From Rhododendron vialii (Eukaryota > Streptophyta > Magnoliopsida > Ericales > Ericaceae), in assembly GCF_030253575.1 (NCBI RefSeq), contig NC_080559.1, forward strand, positions 26,128,501 through 26,192,500: 64,000 bases of DNA, in the 5' to 3' direction. Numbering within the stretch: position 1 is the stretch's first letter; each line of letters begins with the position of its first letter. The notes below the pieces were generated by a model that saw only the letters and a program-made list of their open reading frames with translations, was not told where the DNA came from and did not search any database. The position numbers were made by a program, and so were the translations under genes. This document shows positions 1 through 12,400 of this stretch, piece by piece.

Positions 1-83
1 TGAGTCCTACCTATAACCGGTTCCAATCAAACCACCGAACCATGAGTCCTACCAATAACCGGTTCAAATCAAACCACCGAACT
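1..83. repeat. Two-copy tandem repeat, about 42 bp unit
   Basis: Two adjacent near-identical units start with TGAGTCCTACC and end with ACCACCGAAC at 1-42 and 43-83. They differ at a few bases. The array may continue off the left edge. No coding potential is seen. Confidence 0.7.
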
Positions 84-301
84 GTTCGTGGGCCGTGGAG
101 CCCACACTAACCCACATCAACCTATTCCTAACCCAACAAATGATAACCCTTGGTTGGATTCTCCTTCTCTATCTTGAAGTACCATTTGTCAAGATTTTTG
201 AATAAATTTTGTTTTTGCCTATCAAAAAAAAAACACACAAATGATAACCCATCATAACTTTATCTGCAAACAATACCGTTAATGCAAAGGGTACTGACCA
301 A

Positions 302-445
302 AAAAGTTTATGCTCAATCCGATAAATAAAACTGTTTCATCCAATCGTCCAGTGTTTCCTTCAGAATCCAAGATCCTTAATTTTGAAAGAAAAATTGAAC
401 GATTGGATCAAACACTTACATTTATCAGATTGAACTTAAATTTTA
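302..445. mobile_element. Small foldback MITE
   Basis: The two ends form an imperfect inverted repeat of about 48 bp: the left arm contains CAATCCGATAAAT and ATCCAATCGT, and the right arm contains their complements ACGATTGGAT and ATTTATCAGATTG. There is no coding capacity. The superfamily is not resolved because no clear target duplication was found. Confidence 0.55.
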
Positions 446-592
446 CTAGCAACCTCAAAAAATTATAAACAATTAATCAAAGGTTTTGATCATTTGGGCA
501 AGACCCAAAAGTAGGCCCCACATATATGGTCGGTACCCCATCCGTACGTAGTCTCTCTAAAAAACAATAATTATATAACCACAGACAAATGA

Positions 593-708
593 CAATTACA
601 CAAACACTTACACACACTCGCACTCACGAATGGGGTGAGGCCCACACACTCACAAATAGAGTGGGCCCCCATCCCATTTGTGAGTATGTGTAAGTATTTG
701 TATGATTA
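593..708. mobile_element. Small foldback element
   Basis: The left arm (CAAACACTTACACACACTC) and right arm (GAGTATGTGTAAGTATTTG) pair over almost the whole length, with GGGCCCCCAT and ATGGGGTGAGGCCC near the centre. It is a hairpin-type non-autonomous element without an ORF. Confidence 0.5.
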
Positions 709-849
709 CAGCATCATTGCAAAAAAAATCCTACAGTATACTAGTTATATGTCACTGCCACATGGTGGTGTGATGGGTCATTGGCCATACAGAGGAGTAT
801 AATAAATTAATAATAAATAAACAAAACGCAGAGCGGTGGTAAGAATGAC

Positions 850-979
850 CTGAAACTCCGATGTCGTAGCCGAAGAGAGCTCCACCCACGGCAGCCACCA
901 TACAAGACACCACCACAAACGACGTCATTCTTCGGTGATATTTCCCGCTTCTGCTCCCTGCATCTTTTTTCTCAGCCAT
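850..979 (-). CDS. Hexose carrier (STP/HEX6-like), first exon only, gene runs off the left edge
   Basis: This is the first exon of another monosaccharide/H+ symporter. The ATG at 979 opens MAEKKDAGSRSGKYHRRMTS and leads into the first membrane helix with GYDIGVSG, whose Asp is the proton-coupling residue of the STP family. The exon is 130 nt and ends in phase 1 at a GT donor (849-848), exactly like exon 1 of the copy at 2891-5912. The open frame continues upstream in phase, but the MA- start fits the family. Intron 1 of the neighbour is about 1.2 kb, so exon 2 would lie beyond position 1. Whether the rest is intact cannot be seen. Confidence 0.75.
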
Positions 980-1212
980 GGCCTTTTCTTCAACCAAGCT
1001 CTCGCACAAAGGAGAATCCCAGTCGAAATGTTCCTTCGTATTGTTCATGTACCAGAGAAAAGCGATAATTTCGGGATAAAGTTTATTTTCACTTTACAAC
1101 CGTTCTGATAGATACGCTCATAAATTTCCGGGCTTACCAGTTTATCTCGAACTTGGACGTAATACTGGGAAAGGGACTCCGGGTTGGTGCTAGGTTGGTC
1201 CTGTGCATTGAG

Positions 1213-1354
1213 GTGCACAGCACCTATGAGCCGTTGGATCGTGTATCCGACTGCTTGGATTTTATCTCGACAACCAACGATCGAAAACTATTCATTGTCG
1301 AGATGAGATCCGAGTAGTCGGATGCACGATCTGACGGCTCAGAGGCAGCACAGC
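1213..1354. mobile_element. Foldback (MITE-like) hairpin
   Basis: The left arm (GAGCCGTTGGATCGTG, ATCCGACTGCTTGGAT, ATCTCGACA) is complementary to the right arm (TGTCGAGAT, ATCCGAGTAGTCGGAT, CACGATCTGACGGCTC). Only a short AT-rich loop separates them. No ORF is present. Confidence 0.6.
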
Positions 1355-1653
1355 GTCATGCCCAGCATCATCCCCCATTCGCTGGGAAAGGGTGTTCTCA
1401 CTTCTCACATTTCAATGCCCCAGGTGGCCCAGACCTCTCTCCAACCCAAACGTCTCTTCAATCACACATTTTTATGAGGCCTGAGACTAAATATGAGAAC
1501 GCATGAGGCCCGAGACTAAATATGAGAACTCCACAACAATGTGTGATAGAAAAATGTTTAGGGCACCATCACGTGGTGCCCCAAGAGCACTGAATAATCT
1601 CCTCCATGTTAATGAGAATTTAAAGCACTTGTGAAAATAGAGTGCTGCTAATG

Positions 1654-2038
1654 GTATTGACGAGATTTCCACCGAAATCGTATCGACGGCCGCGCCGGGC
1701 CGTCTCCGGCTACCGGACGACCGATCTGAGCCATCAAAAATTCTAAAAAAAAAAACCGAGGGATACATATATACACGAAAAAAAGGGTGCTTGATCAAGC
1801 ACCCTACACACATCGGATGCCGTTGATTCCCGCGTGGGCCCCCTCGATTTTATACATATATACACGAAAAAAAGGGTGCTTGATCAAGCACCCTACACAC
1901 ATCGGATGCCGTTGATTCCCGCGAAGGCCTCCTCGGTTTTTTTTTTAGAATTTTTGGACGGCTAGGATTAGCCGTCTGGTGGCCGGAGACAGCCCGGCGC
2001 GGCTGTCGATACGATTTCAGTGGAAATCTCGTCGGTAC
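1654..2038. mobile_element. Foldback MITE, family 1 copy a, with internal duplication
   Basis: The terminal inverted repeats are GGTATTGACGAGATTTCC and its near-complement GGAAATCTCGTCGGTAC, followed inward by CGACGGCCG and GGCCGTCTCCGG-type arms. The subterminal module GGGTGCTTGATCAAGCACCC occurs twice (about 1786 and 1873) because an approximately 88-bp central block (1773-1860 and 1850-1935) is tandemly duplicated. Copy b of the family sits inside the endogenous virus at 9104-9472. No clear target duplication was found. Confidence 0.75.
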
Positions 2039-2890
2039 GATTAGACTTTTCGTGTGAAAAAATGCATACTTTTCCTAGAAGTGGCGTGAACGTAAGAAAC
2101 GCTTGTTAGTCTTGTTCCAAAACTTGGTTTTTTAGAAATATATATGGGCCCAGTGGGAGTAGAGGGATAGAGAAAGAGAAGGACAAAAAGCCACTCCACA
2201 AGCCTGATAATTCAAACAACTAAAATGATCAATATTCAATCGTGGTCACTCCACAGTCCACACTCATTGTAGACTATGTCCGATTCTGATTCTCGTATCG
2301 GAAATGACATGCACATAGACGGAAATGACATGCACATAGACCCCGACCGTAGCTGGCTACATAGCAATAAGATGTGGGTTCTACGTGCATCGGACGACTA
2401 CGGAGCCATCTCTGATCGGTGTCTATGTATGTAGTCATAAACTGTGTACTCATATACTGTGCAAACTATAACTCAGATTTCTAAAATTGACTTTTAAGTC
2501 AACACAACAAAGAGTTGATATAGATCTAATAACTATTGGTTCAGATTTCAGAATATGATACATTATTTCTTCAACTGTACAGGCCATTGAATGGAACAGC
2601 AATTGAATCCGAACAATAGAGTGAGGATTTTATCTGCTAGAAGAGGATCCTTTCGGGAGTGGACAGGACATTTAGGACTATTGTGTGACTTTTCCGGGCC
2701 TACTTTGATGATTAGAACCCTTTAATCCTTAGAGCTCGTCAAAATGGTATGATTAATACTCTCGGCGAGCTCTACAAAGTGAAAGTTTGGATCATTAAAG
2801 TAGGTAGGGAAGGACCCACATAGGTCAACAAGACCGTTCAATCCACAAAAGGACTGGAGAGGATCCTCTTCTCCATCTACCGTTCCCATC

Positions 2891-5800
2891 TCATTCTTTT
2901 TCGTCCACTTTGCTAACTTGATACTCCTGCCCCACAATTCGTTTCCAAAACCAGTGTTCCCTCCACACTCTATCCATCTGCTCAATCGGCACATTCTTAG
3001 TCTCAGGCAAAAACAGGTAAACAAACACGGTCATCACCGCAACCCATCCCCCAAAAAAGAAGAAACTCCCAGACTTGAAGTGGCAAAGCATGGCCAGAAA
3101 AGTTTGAGCAATGATGAAAGTGAAGAGAAAGCTCACTGCCACAGTGATACTTTGCCCGGATGATCGTATCTCCAGCGGGAAAATTTCACTCGGGATTAAA
3201 AACCCCAATGGACCCCACGACAAGGAGAACCCTGAAACATAAGTGCATATAAAAATTAGCACCGCAAAACCATTCACTTTGCTCAAACCGCCATGGCCCC
3301 CAAGCTGAGTTGCCATTATACTTCCAACTATAATCTGGGAAATGAGCATTTGTATTCCACCAACCATAAGCAGAACTCTTCGACCAAATTTATCCACTAT
3401 CAACATTGATAGTAAGGTTCCGCAAATGCCTACAACCCCAGTCGCAACTGTTGACATGAGTGAGGCACTTTCACCTAGGCCTATAGTCCGAAAGATGACA
3501 GGAGCATAGAAGCCGACAACATTGATCCCAGTTACTTGCTGGAATAATGGTATAGCAATTGCCATGACAAATTGAGGCCTATATTTTGTCTCTAGGATTT
3601 TCCAAAATGGGTTTTCGATGGTTTTGGACATTTCGCTTGCTTTTATCAGATCATCGAGTTCTGCCTGTACGTCTTCAGTGCCTCTAACTCGTTGTAGCAT
3701 TAGCTTGGCTTTTTGATGATTGTTGCTCCGCTGAATTAGGCTGATGGGTGTCTCTGAAAGGAAAAGGGCTCCTAGGGTTAGGAGTGCAGCAGGGACTGCC
3801 CCCATGCCAAGGGAAACTCTCCACCCCCATCCGCCCTTGATTTTTTCAGTGCTATAATTGATAAGGTTAGCCGAGAGAACACCAATGCCAAGGCTCAAGT
3901 GGAATCCATTGTTGATTGCTCCTCTATGTCTGAATGGAGCCATCTCTGAGAGATATAGCGGGACTGACTGCACGACAAGCATAGGAGTATGAAATGTAAA
4001 ACCAAATGTATACTTGAGGTGAAAAGGGAAAAAACATCTAGTCGTTTCATGACTCTCATTGTTATCCTGCCTTTCTATTTGAGTAGGTTTGTGATATATT
4101 TCTGCATCCTTGGGTAGGATATACTGACAATACTATCATTACGCAACGCTTCTTGATAACGCGACGGACTAGGAATACAAGAGCAATAGAGGCAAATTGG
4201 TAAAAGTAAGAGACCCTTCTGCATATTGGCACTTTCTTTTTCACTTCCCACCAATTGATGAATGTCAACTGGAAGGGAGATTAGCTAATTACCTGGTTTG
4301 CAAAGCCAATCCCAACACCAAGCAAGATGCGGCCAAGTATTAGTGTATACAGATTGAAAGCTGCACCGCCAAGAGCTGAACCAGCTAGGAAAGCAACCCC
4401 TCCAACAAGAATTGATGGCTTGCGCCCACAGGCTATGGTGACTGATGAGGCGAAAAAGGAAGCAATAAGGCCAGCCACATACAAGGAGGATGTGAATAAG
4501 GTCAACAATTGGCTGTCATATTTGCAGTAGTTGCTTATCTCAGTGTCTTCTTTCATCTTCGTGTACACCTCTGGAAAGAATCTCTTCAGAAATGGCTCCA
4601 TGGAGGTGACTCCACCTTTACATTTAGTCTCAGAAGTTAACAAATTTGTTTCATCATTTTCATACAAGCATTATAAATCTAGCAATTCTTCAACACATCA
4701 ACTATAACCGGAAAAACTACAAAAGCTTAATGCAGTGTTATTAGTGGTTGGCATAGTGTCATATTCGAGTCGTGTCATTTCAAGTTTTGCGTCCTTTCGG
4801 GTTTGTGTCAAAACACATGTTAACATTTACGTGTCATATAACTCAACACTAACCCGACTTCCTCAAAATCGTGTTGTGTTTAGTAGACACTGCTAAGACC
4901 TTAAGTTAAGTATGTACATAAAATTATCCTAGCAATGTTGCGCATGAACAACTTATTTAATCCAATAACAACAATGAGGACATTTGCAATAACATCATAA
5001 TCATATGAACAATAAAACCACAAAAATTAGTCAACAATAACCAAATCATGACATTGAAAAATGCCTTAACCCACAACCAGACATAAGTCTCAAATTAGAT
5101 GTTTTTGTATGGTTTTTTGCTAAAGCAATAAAAAGGCACCAACAATTATAGAATAAGTCTGAATCTAAATTGTAAACTAAAAGCCTAGGCCCAAATAATG
5201 GAAGAATAATTCTAATCAGATTGAAATCATAGAGAGTACTTCTTGATCATTTCTACTAACTCAAAGTCCCAATTCGAATTCCACAAAAGATGCCTATCCA
5301 AAACTCCAATCCGAACAACAACCAAATTCTGTGATTGGTTGTAATGTGCTTGTCTCGTCTTTCTAAAATTACATGTTTTCCTATAACAATTGACCAAACA
5401 TGATTTTGGAAAATTAAATCTTCTGCTGATTGGGGAATTCAAAAAAATCAAAATTAATCTAAAAGAAAACACAAGTACGGGCTATTGGTTGGCATTGCCA
5501 CATCATGTTGTGTCAGGTCGTGTTTGAGTCCGAGACAAACCACTAACTTTGTGTTGGGTTTGTGTCGTGTATACGGGTGTGTCCGGAATTCTCACCACTT
5601 AGTGTAATCAATTAGGTAAGTAGGAGCAAATACATGACACCATCCAACTAGTTCTCACATAATCCCAAAAGGAATAACATTTTTTTGTTAACTGAAGGAA
5701 TGTTTTCTGTATAATGAAACTAATAGTACATAATTTGTGATCTTCACGTGGAGAAGAAAGCTGAAAGACTAGCAAGAGAAACCTGAAATTCCAATATCGT

Positions 5801-5912
5801 AGCCAAATAGAATTCCTCCTGTTGCAGCCATCATGCAAGATAACACAACAAAAGAGGTCATCCTGCCATTGTATCCCCCACCCTCGCTTGCTATTGACAT
5901 TCCCACTGCCAT
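2891..5912 (-). CDS. HEX6: Monosaccharide/H+ symporter, HEX6-like (STP copy A), open frame
   Basis: A sugar porter of the major facilitator superfamily, expected to import hexoses with protons across the plasma membrane. Exons are 5912-5783, 4615-4293 and 3967-2891, with GT/AG junctions, 1530 nt in all, giving 509 residues, the usual family length. Visible features are GYDIGISGG (Asp39), the Lid cysteine in NYCKYDS (Cys74), LGRILLGVG (Arg139), QQVTGIN (294-300), GRR loops, and the C-terminal [19 protein letters not shown]. It departs from its paralogues at several conserved sites. His174 replaces the Gln of GFQ, which contacts glucose in Arabidopsis STP10. SETP replaces PETP, CGRKPS replaces FGRKPS, and [11 protein letters not shown] replaces [11 protein letters not shown]. 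Similarity to castor HEX6 is recalled, not searched. The frame is open, but the substitutions leave its transport activity uncertain. Confidence 0.88.
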
Positions 5913-8127
5913 AGCTTCCACCAAGCTTCTCTCCCTTTTTCTCACTCGCAGTAATAGACAGAGAGAGAAACAACCACAAAAAGCTGTTAAAGAGTGGAAG
6001 ATAGAGCAATCCCACCCCTTGACTACTAAAGATCAGTATCACTCTGTGGAATATGTGGGCTATTATGGTTGGAATGTCGCACATCAATTGGAAATAGAGA
6101 GCGTGTGGGGCTGAATATAGAATTTGGGAGACTTGTAGTTGTAGCCTTATGGGCTTTAGTGATCAGTTTGGGAGACTTGTAAATGCAGCCATATGGGCTT
6201 CACTATCAAAGACTTGGACATTTTCTAACAGAACAAAACATGATTTGACTAAACTAAGGAAAACATAATCCGAACAGTGAGAAGTTCTTTGAACCAATAT
6301 AATTCTGAAGTTGAAGTAATCATCCTGATAACTAAACATACCCCACAATAGATCGGGTGAGATTCTCTTATAATTTTCCAGAGAACTTATTTTTCAGTAA
6401 CTAAGAATAAATCAATGATAGTAAAAATGTTCTGAGAAAAATAAACTTTTGTAACTTTGGCCAAAATAGCTGATTGAAGGAATCACATATAATTCTGAGG
6501 TGGAAGTCTGTTCCATCATACATTCTCAGTTTGATATCACCTAAGCGCTATCAACTCTTGTGAGGGCCGGCCCATATGGACTTTGTCTCGGGTTTATCGG
6601 GCCCCTGCCAGTGGAAGCAGGATTGATTGATCGAAGTTCGCGCAAGTTGGCCCGTGTAAACTGGCCCGGACATAAGGAATAAAAAATAATAATACTCCGC
6701 ATGGACCATGATGTACGTGCTTTAACGCCAACCAAGTAAGCTTATGTCTGGCTCAAGTTATGCAACGCAAAGGCTTCTACAACAAAGAAAAGGGAAAAGA
6801 TCGTTTAAAGTTCCCATTTTATTTCACTTATACAAAGGCTAGCACTTAATTTCTACTAACACCCAACATAAACCCTAAACCGTCCCACATCAAACGAAGA
6901 TTCACACTGTCACACATATCCAAGCACAGAAAAAAGAACAGATTCGCAGTGTTCATCAAATTCAGCACTTAACGATCGCACAACTATCCAAAAGAATTAC
7001 AAGAAAATATAACGACAGCAAAATCTGGAAATGATCGCAAGGGCTGGACAAATCATATGTAACGTCGAAATTCGAAGCAAGTGAAAGTTAAGAGAGAAGA
7101 GAATTACGAAGACACAGAGGCCGCGAGACACATGCGGAGACGCAATGCGGGTAGTTCGAGTACGGGTCCTGAAGCCGGTATCTTCTCGGTGTTCTTCTTC
7201 TGCTCCATAGTTCCTTAATTGCTCGAATTACTTGGCCGGAAATTTTGGAAGCCTCGCAGAGCTCCGGGGAACTTCGATTTGAACACCGCGACGAGAGGGG
7301 CGTTGTAATTGTGCGCGCCCAGAGAGTGAGAGTGGGGATGGCAATGGAGCGGGTTGGAGTGAATTCGTAGTCTCCATTCCCCGCCCCGCTCTTTATTTGT
7401 CGGGTCCGGCTCATCTCCTGTCCAAATCACCATTGTACAGTCTAGATCGGGATTGTCTGGTAAATTTAATTGTTTGAATTTTCTCGTACAATTTTACTTG
7501 TGAGAAATACTTCCAACATGTTGATTACAGCAAATGAATGATCCCGCAGAACTGTCTCTACCAATCCAAAATCTGGCTCGGAGAAGAACCATTTCCTTAT
7601 TCGTCGTTCTCCCATCTCCCATCCCTCTCTTCTCTCTCACTCTCCGGGAGGGTTGAAGTGTTATGACCACTAATTATATATACCTAGTAGTAATTTTCAA
7701 GGACATTTTCGTTTGGAAAATATCCAAACAGGACCAAACTAGTGATATTTGCCCTAACAACAAGCAGTCATGTAATTTATGCGTTCCAGCTGGGTAACAT
7801 TTATGGATGGTGAGGCTAGTTTAGGCGCTTTCAAAGTTGAGGGAATGTGTGAAAAAAATGCATAGATGAGTGGGTGTTCATTATTAAATTTAACAACAGA
7901 GAATTGGTCCAAAGTCCAAAATTAGGTGCTTATTGGGCCATTTAGTATACGTTTGGATTTTATACGCCTTATGATCCATTAACTCAAAAGTATTTGAGTT
8001 TAAAGTCCTTGATTGGACAAAAATGCCCGTATTCCTTCTCCCTCTCGCGCTCGCACCTCTCTCCTCTCCTGTGAGCACCTCTCTCCTCTCGTGTGAGCGG
8101 AGCTCGTAACAGTTCGTGTACAACTAG
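5913..8127. other. Intergenic region upstream of STP copy A, no gene recognised
   Basis: This holds the presumed promoter of copy A. A direct duplication of about 45 bp containing TTTGGGAGACTTGTA lies at 6124-6222. A GC-rich stretch at 6541-6690 and another at 7088-7430 contain short open frames that match nothing I recognise. A pyrimidine-rich block (CTCTCTCCTCTC repeats) lies at 8035-8100. No exon is supported. Confidence 0.5.
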
Positions 8128-8326
8128 TGATACGAAGGTTCTGCAAATACCCACAACCCCGGTCACCACCGTTGACATGAGTGAGGCACTTTCACCCAGG
8201 CCCATAGTTCGGAAGATCACAGGATCACAGGAATTGACAACGTTGATCCCAATAATTTGCTAGAAGAATGATATACGCTATTGCCATGAAAAAATGAGGC
8301 CTATATTTTGTCTCTAGGATTTTCCG
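8128..8326 (-). pseudogene. STP exon 3 fragment at the edge of the viral insertion
   Basis: On the minus strand this segment matches the part of STP exon 3 around [21 protein letters not shown] and ETKYRP-FVMAIA, corresponding to about 3411-3604 of copy A. It shares the run TATTTTGTCTCTAGGATTT with copy A, so copy A or a close relative was the source. It carries small insertions and substitutions, has no other exons, and stops exactly where viral sequence begins. It is a dead fragment. Confidence 0.85.
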
Positions 8327-9103
8327 ATACGATTGGAAATCAAAATTCGTTGATGGCCTACCACATTTCTTTGCAGAGAAAATTAGGAAAAAGTTAAGAG
8401 ACCAAAATAATGGTACAACAATCATTTATGATAATTATACTTATGGGCAATTGATATCCATAATAATACAGGAAGGCTTAACTTTGTGTAACGACATAAA
8501 ATTACACAACCAGTTAAAAAAGCAACACTTAACTGGTAAACAAGAATTAGGTCAATTTTGCGACCAATTTGGTTATGATATGACTAAATATCCAAAACCA
8601 ACTACTAGGAAACATAGTAATAAAACTACAAGGAAAAATTCTAAAAGAAAGTCTTATAATAAGAAAAATAAGGCTGAACAATCTGGCACAAAAGAATCTA
8701 TTTTCAAGAAGCAGAATAATAAATCTAAAAGGAAAGTAACAGCTAAATGCTTCAAGTGTGAAAAAAATAGGACATTATGCTAATAAATGTAAGACTAAGA
8801 AAAAGCTTAATAAGCTTCAAATAGATGAAGGGTTAAAACAACAGCTCTTCAAATTGCTTTTGGATTCAAGTGAATCAGATTCTTCAGATGAAGAACCAAA
8901 AGATCAGGTGAATGATATTTCTGATGAAGAAGAAGACACTTCTTCCGATTCAGAAGATGACGAAAATCCTGATAATTGTAATTGCAATAATCTTGAATGT
9001 TCAACTTCCAGTAATTACTGGAAAGCAATAGTAGAGATGAATGGTCTCAGTATCAATGTCTTATATGATAAACAACAGGGTTTATTAGATGAGTACTGCT
9101 ATT

Positions 9104-9472
9104 GGTACCGACGGTACCGTAGGGAAAATGCACCGACGGCCGTCTCCGGCCACCGGACCACCGATCCGAGCTGTCCAAAATTTTTAAAAAATAAAACCGA
9201 GTGGGCCCACGCAAGAATCAATGGCATCCGAGGTGTGTAGGGTACTTGATCCGAGCACCCCTTTTTAGTGTATATACACGTATATACAAATATACACGAA
9301 AAATGGGTGCTCGGATCAAGTACCCTACACATCTCGGATGCCATTGATTCTCGTGTGGGCCCACTCGGTTTTATTTTTTAAAAATTTTGGACGGCTCGGA
9401 TCGGCTGTCTGGTGGCCGGAGACGGCAGTCAGGTGGCCGTCGGTGCATTTTCCCTATGGTACCGTCGGTACC
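9104..9472. mobile_element. Foldback MITE, family 1 copy b, nested in the caulimovirid
   Basis: The terminal inverted repeat starts GGTACCGACGGTACCGTAGG and is mirrored at the right end. Inward lie CGACGGCCGTCTCCGGCCAC and a second palindromic module with GGGTGCTCGGATCAAG. The internal organisation matches the element at 1654-2038, so both belong to one family. It interrupts viral coding sequence, so it arrived after the virus had integrated. Confidence 0.8.
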
Positions 9473-12400
9473 AATAGGATTTCTGTTATTAGATATCATA
9501 ATCAAATTGATAATCTTCAGTTAAAAATAAAAATAATAGAAACATGCATATCTAAGGAAGAAGAAGAGGAAACTAGACCTCAAATTCCCAATGAGACTTA
9601 TAGTCCAAAAAATGTGTTAGATAGATTAGAACAGGTTGATAGTGACAAACCTGTTACAATTCCTGATCTTAAGAGTGAGATTAATATTTTGAAAACAGAA
9701 ATAATGCTGTTAAAATCATTCCAAAATAAACCTACTAAAGAAATACAAGAGATGAATCAAAAGCTTATTTCTTTGGAAAAAGGTAGCACAGGACAAAAGT
9801 GAGGATTCTAATTATTTAAATCTTAGTAACAACATAGTCTACCAAAAATGGCATGTAAGGGTAAACTTGGTAATACAAAAGGAATATACTATCAACAATA
9901 TTATTGCTTTAGTTGATAGTGGAGCGGATATGAATTGTATTCAAGAGGGAATAGTTCCAACCCAATATTTTGAGAAAACCTCTCAAAGTCTCACTAATGC
10001 AAGTGGGTCAAAAATGATGATCAAATATAAATTGAATAATATTTACATCTGCAATAAAAGAATTTGTTTGGAAACAACTTTTCTTTGTATAAGAAATCTC
10101 TAACAAGAATTGATCGTAGGAACTCCTTTCCTAGCAATGTTAATGCCAACGCAAACCAGTACTGCTGGAATAACTGCCCATATCGATGGTAATGAAATAT
10201 TCTTTGAATTCGTGTCCCTACCTGTTTACAAAGAAATAAATGACATTATGAGAAAAATCTCTAATAAAGATAAACAAATAAATTTTCTTCAAAAAGAAAT
10301 TCAAATTATGGGAATCGAAGAAACACTTCAGAAACCTATTCTGAAAGAAAAAATTTCTCAAATCCAAAAAGATTTCAATAGAGAGATCTGTAGTGATATT
10401 CCAAATGCTTTTTGGGATAGAAAGAAATACATTGTTTCACTTCCCTATGAAATGTATTTTGATGAAAGGAAAATTCCTACTAAAGCAAGACCTTTTCAAA
10501 TGAAACAAGAATATTTAAAAATGTGTCAAGAAGAAATTGACAGTCTACTAAATAAGCAACTTATCAGGAAAAGCTACTCTCCATAGAGTTGTACAACTTT
10601 TTATGTTAATAAGAATGCTGAGAAGGAACGAAGTGTTCCCAGATTGGTTATTAATTATAAACCTCTTAATGAAGTTTTGATGTGGATAAGATATCCCATT
10701 CCTAATATAAAAAAAAGACCTGTTAGATAGGCTGAATAAAGCAGTCATCTTCTCCAAATTTGATTTGAAATTAGGATATTGGCAGATTCAGATTAAGGAA
10801 TCTGATAGATATAAGACAGCTTTTACTGTCCCATTTGGTCATTATGAATGGAATGTAATGCCCTTTGGTCTGAAGAATGCATATTCAGAATTTCAAAATA
10901 TTATGAATGATATTTTCTATCCATATGCTGAATTTGCTATTTGCTATATTGATGATGTTCTAATATTCTCCCAGAACATAGATCAGCATATTAAACATCT
11001 TAAAATTTTTAAAGATGTTATTAAAAGAAATGGTTTTGTTATTTCTGCTCCTAAGATGAAATTGTTTCAAACAAATGTCAGATTCTTAGGACACAATATC
11101 CATCCAGGGAAAATCATCCCTATTGATAGAAGCATAGAATTTGCTTCTAAATTCCTAATGAGTTAAGAGAAAAAACTCAATTGCAAAGATTTCTTGGAAG
11201 TTTTAATTACATAGGAGACTATTATGGGGAATTGGCTCAGGATTCTGCACCTTTGAACGAAAGGCTTAAGAAGAATCCTCCTCCATGGACAGAAAAGCAT
11301 ACCAAAGCTGTCCAAAAAATTAAATTAAAAGCAAAACAACTACCTTGTTTGGCAATTGCTAATCCAGAATGGAGGAAAATAGTGGAGACAGATGCCTCAA
11401 TATTGGTTATGGTGGCATTTTGAAACAATATAACCCTAATACTTCTAAGGAAGAACTAGTCATATTCACTTCTGGACTTTTTAAGAATGCTCAGGTTAAT
11501 TATAGCACGATAAAGAAAGAAATTATTTCTATTATTAAATGTATAAATAAATTTCAAGATGATTTGTTGAATCAACATTTCCTGTTAAAAGTAGACTGCA
11601 GTCCAGCAAAGCAAATTTTAAAACAAGATATTAAAAACCTTGCTTGAAAGCAAATTTTTGCTAGGTGGCAGTCGGAATTGTCTGCATTTGATTTTGATAT
11701 AGAATATATAAAAGGAGAAAATAACTCTCTTCCTGATTTTCACTCGTGAATTTTTACAGGGTTAAATCAAGTACTACTGCAAATGGCACAAGAAAATTCA
11801 ACAACAGAATCCTTTGTTAAGACGGCTTGCCCTTCCATAGGCCAATCTAGGCTAAAATTTATTATTGAAAAGGACAAGAAATTCAGGAAAGCCATGGACA
11901 GACATATCATGGCTAATAAGGAGCAATATTTCAGGAGATATCTCCCAACAAGATTTTACTTGAAAAGATGGATTAATGCTATGAAAGCCATTGGCCAATT
12001 CTATGAGGAATATGGCTATTCCGATGATGAGGAAGAAGATTTGATAGTCAATAACAGTTGGAATAAAAGAATACAACAAATTCAGAATAGACTGAATGCT
12101 TTATCTCGTGCATAACTTTGCAGATGAATAGACCACCAGATCGAGGACGTGGTCGAGGAAATAGTCCTCATGGTAGGGGTCAATCAAGGGTCACCCATGC
12201 TGATATTGAAGCCTACTTAAAGGCTAACAAACTACAATTCTCATCACTACAGGATGCTGCTACTTCATCATCTTCATCTCTTTCAATGAAGGAAGTGATA
12301 CAGAATGAAGATATCTTCAAATCATTGAAGACCACCGAGACGGTTATGATCTTGGAATCAAAAGATGAACAATGGAGAAATGATCCTTGGGAAATTAAGT

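Larger units (their letters stand above)
980..2890. other. Intergenic region, no gene; several small repeats
   Basis: No coding exon is supported. The stretch holds a foldback at 1213-1354, a 26-bp direct duplication near 1477-1529, a MITE at 1654-2038 and a short direct repeat (GGAAATGACATGCACATAGA) near 2300-2341. It would contain the promoter of the partial transporter at 850-979, but no TATA box stands out. Confidence 0.6.

Noticed and set aside
7088-7433. Minus-strand frames of 108 and 72 codons
   Set aside because: They overlap each other, have no family resemblance, and their composition reflects a GC-rich block.
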